Assembly: GCA_937949945.1 (NCBI GenBank)
Contig: CALFEQ010000199.1
Location: 117,016 to 181,015 of the forward strand
Direction of reading: 5' to 3'
DNA from: an uncultured Myxococcales bacterium
GTDB taxonomy: Bacteria > Myxococcota_A > Polyangia > Polyangiales > Polyangiaceae
DNA length: 64,000 bases
The notes under the pieces are model-generated. The model saw only the letters and a list, made by a program, of their open reading frames with translations, was not told the DNA's origin and made no database searches. Below are positions 59,701 through 64,000 of the stretch, in pieces (the stretch's first letter is position 1; each line of letters begins with the position of its first letter). Made by a program: the position numbers and the translations under genes.

Positions 59701-59824
59701 GAAGCCGACGCTGCTGAGCGAGGTCAACCTCCGCGGTTACGGCTACAGCTCGCACGTCCTCATGGACGACCGGCGCGCGATCGCGTCGCTCGGCGAGTGG
59801 GGCCTGCAGGCGATCGACTACTGA
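56705..59824 (+). CDS. Large beta-propeller domain lipoprotein
   Basis: A 1039-residue exported protein with a lipobox-like AIGC (SALALAIGC) and an Ala/Gly/Ser linker (about 45-78). ERAVQEADIIKVDGNRLYALS begins the beta-propeller, as in the secreted family with 'EADIVKTDG'. LVIVP-like repeats recur: GLSIVDITNPDRMKLLG, ILALDVTNPAAITELS, VVDISDPTGKLV and AAIDVSDPAKPTLVSK. It ends with a closing blade (GEWGLQAIDY). Roughly two propellers could fit. Function is unknown; such proteins bind surfaces or partners. The ATG at 56705 directly follows the HNH remnant, and a strong hairpin follows the stop. Confidence 0.85.
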   Translation: MRLSALLPLTVSMSALALAIGCGSGGPADGLEVDNGFESDDPRGRGASSDGAATDAGAAGSSSGSSGSAAPSDGADEAAERAVQEADIIKVDGNRLYALSRYGGLSIVDITNPDRMKLLGRKRIDAVPFEMYVENGRAFVMLNEFGRWVPADGLPYGRWVQTSEILALDVTNPAAITELSHFDVPGTIADSRLVGSTAYVVTYENGYCWGCQSKPATVVTSFDVGAAITKRDQLVFSSPNQSYHAWQRSVSATNQRLYIAGPEWSWTPGSQVASSIIQVVDISDPTGKLVKGADVPVAGQINSRWQMDEYDGVLRVVSQFNDGWGGGGTVNPKVQTFTVESSMVIKPLGSTELVLPRPEQLRSVRFDGTRGYAITAQRTDPLFTIDLSDPAAPKQMGELEMPGWVFHMEPRGDRLVGFGWDDTIPSQARLAVSLFDVSDLSKPTMLKRVSFGAGWGSLAEDQDRIHKSVRVLDDHGLILVPFASYGRWGECEQPQSGIQIIDYGRDDLALRGVAEYWGMPRRAFIANGRLIAMSDRSVTSFDIASRDAPVKTNEIDLANPAYRLAELPKHVASITNDWWTGEAMLSLTPKENPDDAAVVGRLSLRSILPSSTAYCSQQYSWAAWYEARLFANGDKLYVALPVYTYGDDSMGGKLVAAAIDVSDPAKPTLVSKVESPFVDLREPWKGGGYGGSGFWDGRSFWSYYGGRGGSLVGSGQAIVQLGAKLAYIETRLEPVAEKKTELGVYRDYRVERRVHVVDFGTPAQPKTSVVALPESLGSSPLHVFGGMVLTSRWVQSTKNPDKVRFFVDRVDLRGETPALLPSINTPGSLLLADEASSRFVTVDYHATRIPVPADVAGDHRGFTYCHENLGRRSVFDWLAKQCVLVTRDFKLSDVADAKVTLRHVLTPPAQNIAGVQIADDRIYVTRHRILDWSGTYTGQDYQPKVIEDGGLWAIGGIRDGRLAIVSEMVGEAEWPLAAHGTKVALYTPAGLAIWDTATPKPTLLSEVNLRGYGYSSHVLMDDRRAIASLGEWGLQAIDY

Positions 59825-59830
59825 TCGGGC

Positions 59831-59864
59831 GACGCGCGCCTCTCGTCCGCGGGAGGCGCGCGTC
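59831..59864. terminator. Strong hairpin between convergent genes
   Basis: Perfect 12-base arms, GACGCGCGCCTC (59831-59842) and GAGGCGCGCGTC (59853-59864), with a 10-base loop sit in the 64-base gap between the propeller gene and the LeuA-family gene, whose stops face each other. Likely a bidirectional terminator. Confidence 0.65.
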
Positions 59865-59888
59865 CGTCCGCCGAGCCGGACACGCGCG

Positions 59889-61148
59889 TCACCCGCGCAC
59901 GCGCTTCACGACGGCCATGACCTCGTCGTCCGTCATGATGTGGTTCTGCGCCTTCGCGGCCTTCAGGATCTCGGCGACGAGCGTCTCGTCGGAGGGGATG
60001 CCGCGCTGCGAGAGCCAGTAGTTGACGTTCGAGGCGCCGCTCATGAAGCCGATGCAGATTTCCTGCTTGCGGCCGATCATGCCGGCCGGGACGCCGCTGT
60101 AGATCCGATCGGCGAGCCAGGTGTCGCCCTTCGCCAGCGCCTTGATGATGGCGGCGGCGTGCACGCCCGTCGCGGTGCGGAAGGCGTCGCGGCCGACGAG
60201 CGGGTAGTTGATCGGGATCTCCCATTTGACGGCCTTCGCGATCGTCTCGCAGTACTCGAGGAGCTTCGTCAAATCGTGGCCCTCGAGCTGGCCGAGCAGC
60301 TTCAGGTTCAGGAGCAACAGCTCCATCTGCGCGTTGCCGACGCGCTCGCCGATGCCGAGGCCGGTGGCGTGGACGCGATCGGCGCCGTACTCGAACGCCC
60401 AGATCGCGTTCTCGAGCGCGAGGCCGCGATCGTTGTGGCCGTGCCAGTCGATGCCGACCTCCGCGCCGGTGCCGGCGATGACGTTGCGCGTGAACTGGAT
60501 GAGGTTGCGCACGCCGTCGGGGGTCGCGTGACCGACGGTATCGGAGAGGCAGATGCGCGTGGCGCCGTGGTCGATCGCCGTGCGGAACAGCGTCGTCAGC
60601 ACCTCGGGGCGCGAGCGCGTCGTGTCCTCCGTCACGTACGCGACCGGCAGGCCCGCCTTCACGGCGACGTCGATCGCCTCGGCGCTCCGCTTCGCGATCA
60701 GGTTCACGTCCCAGTCTTCGGCGTACTGGCGGATCGGCGACGACCCGATGAACGCGTACACCTCGATGGGGATGCCGGCGCGCTGCGAGAGCTCGATCAT
60801 CGGCGTGATGTCGCTCACGACGGTGCGACCCGCGCACGCGATCTTGATCTTCATCTTGCAGTCCGTGACCTCCTTGCAGATGCGAAGGACGTCCTCGAAC
60901 GCGCGCTTGCTCGACCCCGGAAGGCCCACGTCTGCGACGTGGATGCCGAGATCCTCCATGAGGTGGAGGATCTTGAGCTTGTCCTCGATGCTCGGATCCA
61001 CGACGGAGGGGTTTTGGAGCCCGTCGCGCAGGGTCTCGTCGAAGAACGTGGCGTTCTTCGGCAGAATCCGGCCCTTCCGGTTCACCTCGTTCCAGTCGAA
61101 GACGAGGTGCCCCGCAGCGCGATCGCCTTCCGTTGCGAAGTCCGACAT
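59889..61148 (-). CDS. LeuA/homocitrate synthase-family (HMGL-like TIM barrel) enzyme
   Basis: A 419-residue DRE-TIM metalloenzyme. The signature is FDETLRDGLQNPS (about 42-54). Catalytic-face motifs include VGLPGSSKRAFEDV, AGRTVVSDITPMIELSQRAG, LSDTVGHATPDGV and the metal His pair in DWHGHNDRGLALENAI. A C-terminal helical region (about 300-419) includes ATGVHAAAIIKALAKGDTWL, the subdomain that binds acyl-CoA acceptors in LeuA-type synthases. The regulatory LeuA dimer domain is absent, so leucine feedback is unlikely. Probable products are an isopropylmalate-, citramalate- or homocitrate-type acid; the substrate cannot be fixed. The ATG at 61148 is preferred to 61169. Confidence 0.85.
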   Translation of the reverse strand: MSDFATEGDRAAGHLVFDWNEVNRKGRILPKNATFFDETLRDGLQNPSVVDPSIEDKLKILHLMEDLGIHVADVGLPGSSKRAFEDVLRICKEVTDCKMKIKIACAGRTVVSDITPMIELSQRAGIPIEVYAFIGSSPIRQYAEDWDVNLIAKRSAEAIDVAVKAGLPVAYVTEDTTRSRPEVLTTLFRTAIDHGATRICLSDTVGHATPDGVRNLIQFTRNVIAGTGAEVGIDWHGHNDRGLALENAIWAFEYGADRVHATGLGIGERVGNAQMELLLLNLKLLGQLEGHDLTKLLEYCETIAKAVKWEIPINYPLVGRDAFRTATGVHAAAIIKALAKGDTWLADRIYSGVPAGMIGRKQEICIGFMSGASNVNYWLSQRGIPSDETLVAEILKAAKAQNHIMTDDEVMAVVKRVRG

Positions 61149-61351
61149 GAGTAGAGTATGCCACGACAAGCGGCGCGGGGCCGAGCATGCCGAGGTAGAC
61201 CGTCCGATTCTTCAGAGACCGCGAGAGGGCATCGAAGCCGAACCGCCATCGACCGGGAGCAGAGCGTCGACGGTTCTCGACTTCGTCGTTTGGGGAGGCG
61301 GACGAGCGAGCGCCGCTGGAGGCGCGGACACCGAAGTGAGGGGAGAGCACG

Positions 61352-62467
61352 ATGGAACAGGCTGGGCTTGATGCGGCGCGACTCTCGGTGGTGCAACACG
61401 GCACACGCGCGAGCTTCCGCCGGCGCGTCATGGATGCGATGCGCCAGCTCGTCCCCGCCTCGGGGGCCTTCATCTGCTTCGGCACGGAGGACGCGCGCGC
61501 GTACAGCGACTCGTCGCGGCTCGTCGACGGCGTCCCGCAGCCGCTCAGGGCGGAGCCGGGCATTCGTCTGACTCAGGCGTTCGGGTTCGAGACGAAGAGC
61601 GTCGTCGAGACGACGCGTCGCGTCTATCTCGCGAACGAGCTCTACCCGGACGACGAGCGCATGAAGTTGCCGTACTTCGCCGCGCACGCCGACAGCGGCA
61701 TGAAGCACGCGCTCCTCTTCTTCATGCACGAGGGCGGCGTCCTCTTCGGGCTCGCCGGCCTCGAGCGGCGCGAGTCGGAGGGCGAGTTCACCCAGGAGGA
61801 CATCCAGAAGCTCGAGGCGCTCGGCCCATTCGTCGCCGCCGGTGCTCGAGCGCAGATCGCGTACGACGAGCTCTCGCGCGAAGCCGCCGCGCTCCGTGCG
61901 TTCAGCAAGGTGAGCGGCACGCTCTTCGTCGTCGATCGCGAGAAGAAGAAGGTCATCTGGGCGGCGAACCGTGAGCGCGGCATCGAGTGGGACACGGATG
62001 TCGCTCCGATCGAGGACCACATCGTCGATGCCGCCGAACAGTCGCTCCAGGCGCGCGCGAAGCAGGAGCCGCTCCCGACGCCGCCGCGCCTTCCGTCCGG
62101 CGCCGTCGTCGCGGTCGCGAAGATCGAGGGCGACCCCGTCTTCAACAACGCGAAGTGCGCCATCCTGCGCGTCGAGCACCAGGAGAAGGCCGCGCCGATC
62201 GAGGGGCTCAGCAAGCGCGAGCGTGAGATCGCGCGCCTGCTCGTGGCCGGCTACAGCGGCGTCAACGTCGCGGCGATCTCGGGGCTGTCGGAGAACACCG
62301 TGCGCACGTACGTGCGCCGGCTGTACCAGAAGCTCGGCGTCGCCAACCGCGCCGACCTCGTGCGCAAGCTGATGTCTCCGGCGGAGGCGAGGACCACCGC
62401 GTCGTCGGCCGTCATCTCGCCGCCGCCCGACTCGTCGCTGGTCGACGGCGACGACACGCTCGACTGA
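61352..62467 (+). CDS. LuxR-type transcriptional regulator with GAF-like sensor region
   Basis: A 371-residue regulator. The N-terminal half (about 15-170, SFRRRVMDAMRQLVPASGAFICF and HALLFFMHEGGVLFGLAGLERR) looks like a GAF-type sensor. A middle PAS-like segment (about 190-275, FVVDREKKKVIWAANRERG) follows. The LuxR HTH (about 285-345) is canonical: LSKREREIARLLVAGYSGVNVAAI, then LSENTVRTYVRRLYQKLGVANRADLV. A disordered Ser/Asp tail ends the protein. The ATG at 61352 follows GAGGGGAGAG at good spacing. It is divergent from the LeuA-family gene and could control it or the next lipoprotein gene; no operator was identified. Confidence 0.9.
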   Translation: MEQAGLDAARLSVVQHGTRASFRRRVMDAMRQLVPASGAFICFGTEDARAYSDSSRLVDGVPQPLRAEPGIRLTQAFGFETKSVVETTRRVYLANELYPDDERMKLPYFAAHADSGMKHALLFFMHEGGVLFGLAGLERRESEGEFTQEDIQKLEALGPFVAAGARAQIAYDELSREAAALRAFSKVSGTLFVVDREKKKVIWAANRERGIEWDTDVAPIEDHIVDAAEQSLQARAKQEPLPTPPRLPSGAVVAVAKIEGDPVFNNAKCAILRVEHQEKAAPIEGLSKREREIARLLVAGYSGVNVAAISGLSENTVRTYVRRLYQKLGVANRADLVRKLMSPAEARTTASSAVISPPPDSSLVDGDDTLD

Positions 62468-62605
62468 GCCCGCGCGCTCGCGAGGCTCGATCTGCGCGGG
62501 TGTAGGCGCGCAGTCCAACGTGGATCGGACGCGCACCACGGCCATCGCCGTGGCGCTCGAAAAATTCGGCTCCTGATACACGAGCGTATCGGTACGTTCT
62601 GTGTA

Positions 62606-63952
62606 ATGCGGCTTTCCGTGCGCTTCGTGTCTCGTCCACGACGCTCCTCGTTCGGCTTCATCACGATCCTCGGACCCGCGCTGCTCGCCATCGCCGCCTG
62701 CTCGTCGAGCGAAGACCCGGAGGCGACCGCGACGAACCCGGAGCCGACCGCCGACGGCGGCGGGGCGGGGCCCGGTACGACCGAAGGCGTGCAGGACGGT
62801 GACGAGACCGACGTCGACTGCGGCGGCTCATCGCCGGCGAAATGTGCCGATGGCAAGAAGTGCCGTGTCGGAGACGACTGCGTGTCCGGCGTCTGTACCG
62901 CCGGAACGTGCGCCGCGCCTTCGCCCACCGACGGCGTGAAGAACGGCGACGAGACCGACGTCGACTGCGGCGGCTCGACCGGCGTCAAATGCGACGTCGG
63001 CAAAGGCTGCAAGGTGCACGCGGACTGCACGATGGACGCGTGCCGTGAGGGCGTCTGCGCGGCCGGGAAGAGCTGCCGCGCCGTCGCCGGTGGCGGCACG
63101 TGCGGCCCGGGCGAGGTCGGTTCGCCCGAGGCGCAGCACGAGGACTGCTGCACGGTGATCGAAGTTCCTCGGCCCGAAGCGCAGGGCGGACCGTACAAGC
63201 TCGACAAGTACCTCATCACCGCGGGCCGCATGCGCGCGTTCCTCGAGGACGTGAACTACGACGTCAAATCGTTCGTCACCGCGAATCCGCCTCCGGGGTG
63301 GACGAAGGCGTGGACGGACAGCGTCCCGGGGAGCGAGGCCGAGGCGGTGATGCAGCTCGGCGTGGGGCAGAGGGGCGCGACGAGCTACGGCAGCAGCCTC
63401 GGTCCCGGCTGTTGGGTGAAGGGCGAGGGCGCGCCCGCCTTCTGGTTCTCGCCGGACCAGCAGGCCGCGAACGGCGACATCCCGCGCGAGCTCACGAAGG
63501 AGCAGCTCGATACGAAGGTGCTCAACTGCGCGACGAAGGCGCTCTTCGTGGCCTTCTGCCACTGGGATGGAGGCGGACGCCTGCCCAAGTACGACGAGTG
63601 GAAGTTCGCCGTGAACGGGGGCGACAACGCGCGGACGTACCCGTGGGGCAACGATCTCCCGATCGGGAATTTTGCGTCTTACTACTTCAACTACGCGTGG
63701 CCGGCTCCGCCTCCGGGTCACGTCGATCGCGGGTACTGGCTCCCCGCGCCCGGTCGCTTCCCGCAGGGCGTCGGGCCGTTCGGCCACATGGACCTCGCGG
63801 GCGCGGTCGAGACATTCACCGAGGAAGGTGGCGTGATGCAGTACTCCTTCCAGGAGGCGGGCAGGGAGCAATACAACATCAAGTACGGCAACAAGCGCAC
63901 GTGGGGCGCGCCGACGAAGCACTGGGCCGTCGGCGCCCGCTGCGCGCGGTGA
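62606..63952 (+). CDS. FGE/SUMF-like lipoprotein with 'NGDETDVDCGG' Cys modules (paralogue 2)
   Basis: A 448-residue lipoprotein (lipobox IAAC). Two repeats of DGxxxGDETDVDCGGS (about 63-78 and 112-127), each followed by CADGKKCRVGDDCVSGVC-like disulfide modules, precede an FGE-like domain (about 195-448). That domain contains YKLDKYLITAGRMRAFLEDV, CHWDGGGRLPKYDEWKFA, YPWGNDLP, LPAPGRFPQGVGPFGHMDLAGAV and the terminal VGARCAR. It is clearly related to the protein at 54760: same DKYL(V/I)TAGRMR block, same end. Heptad repeats begin eight bases after its stop. Function is probably ligand binding at the cell surface. Confidence 0.88.
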   Translation: MRLSVRFVSRPRRSSFGFITILGPALLAIAACSSSEDPEATATNPEPTADGGGAGPGTTEGVQDGDETDVDCGGSSPAKCADGKKCRVGDDCVSGVCTAGTCAAPSPTDGVKNGDETDVDCGGSTGVKCDVGKGCKVHADCTMDACREGVCAAGKSCRAVAGGGTCGPGEVGSPEAQHEDCCTVIEVPRPEAQGGPYKLDKYLITAGRMRAFLEDVNYDVKSFVTANPPPGWTKAWTDSVPGSEAEAVMQLGVGQRGATSYGSSLGPGCWVKGEGAPAFWFSPDQQAANGDIPRELTKEQLDTKVLNCATKALFVAFCHWDGGGRLPKYDEWKFAVNGGDNARTYPWGNDLPIGNFASYYFNYAWPAPPPGHVDRGYWLPAPGRFPQGVGPFGHMDLAGAVETFTEEGGVMQYSFQEAGREQYNIKYGNKRTWGAPTKHWAVGARCAR

Positions 63953-63960
63953 CGGACGGC

Positions 63961-64000
63961 TTCAGTCCTCAGTCCTCAGTCCTCAGTCCTCAGTCCTCAG
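63961..64000 (+). repeat. (CAGTCCT)x5 heptad array running off the window end
   Basis: TTCAG followed by five perfect tandem CAGTCCT units (63963-63997) reaches the last base, so the array continues outside. It begins exactly eight bases after a TGA stop codon, as the array at 40974 does, and the first 20 bases of both arrays, from CTTCAG on, are identical. This is likely the left end of another element of the same family. Confidence 0.92.

Noticed and set aside
63961..64000. Possible CRISPR array (regular repeats at the window end)
   Set aside because: The unit is seven bases with no spacers, and no cas genes are near. It is a simple tandem heptad.
1..64000. tRNA, rRNA or prophage
   Set aside because: No cloverleaf, rRNA-like stretch, integrase, capsid or tail gene was seen; short ncRNAs cannot be excluded by reading.

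Overview
The window is high-GC DNA with very dense coding, typical of a large-genome delta-proteobacterial lineage. Several traits point to Myxococcota, probably Polyangia: two loci resembling the Glt gliding/envelope machinery (outer-membrane barrel plus TPR proteins, and a protein with an AgmX/PglI-type C-terminus), a receiver fused to a Ser/Thr kinase, many Cys-rich lipoproteins with Asp/Ala/Gly linkers, and two lipoproteins carrying an FGE/SUMF-like fold. This lineage call is inference from gene content. No rRNA, tRNA, CRISPR array, integrase or intact transposase was seen.

Layout. 1-7.3 kb: the 3' part of a receiver-GGDEF protein cut by the window edge, a VOC protein, a barrel-like protein, glutamate dehydrogenase, a membrane protein, a stand-alone PEP-utilising mobile domain whose catalytic His is Asp, a zinc-ribbon membrane protein and ruvA. 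7.4-12.1 kb (minus strand): a cytochrome-like lipoprotein, then a translationally coupled trio of a PilZ-like/receiver protein, a MinD-type ATPase fused to a J-like domain and a RodZ-type HTH, and a membrane glycosyltransferase. 12.2-19.1 kb: DsbA-type lipoprotein, DEDDh exonuclease, citrate synthase, prepilin peptidase, a YciO/Sua5 protein and ThiD.

19.3-36.3 kb is the envelope and signalling core. A coupled operon (barrel, secreted protein, GltC-like TPR protein, lipoprotein) resembles the second Glt cluster of Myxococcus. It is followed by a CheY-like receiver coupled to a tail-anchored receiver-kinase, with a convergent hybrid histidine kinase. A gltD-gltE-gltF-gltG-like operon comes next. 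36.6-41 kb holds an RND heavy-metal pump pair without an outer-membrane channel gene. 41.4-46.4 kb has a half-size GDT1 transporter, a papain-like lipoprotein and an ftsE-ftsX-EnvC-like division operon.

46.4-64 kb is mostly exported proteins: Cys-rich lipoproteins, a pectinacetylesterase-like protein, an SGNH hydrolase, a DUF1554-like lipoprotein, a c-type haem protein fused to a PHM-type copper monooxygenase with all six copper ligands, a Fes-type esterase lacking the usual His, two FGE-like lipoproteins and a large beta-propeller. A frameshifted HNH endonuclease remnant lies between two of them. An AhpD-like/SDR pair, a LeuA-family enzyme and a LuxR-type regulator also sit here.

The most unusual non-coding signal is a dispersed family of heptanucleotide repeats (GGCTCCA and CAGTCCT, and their complements). 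They occur immediately 3' of five stop codons, twice as nested inverted arrays of about 0.35-0.47 kb that look like small non-autonomous elements. The right end of one array supplies the Shine-Dalgarno-like sequence of the next gene.
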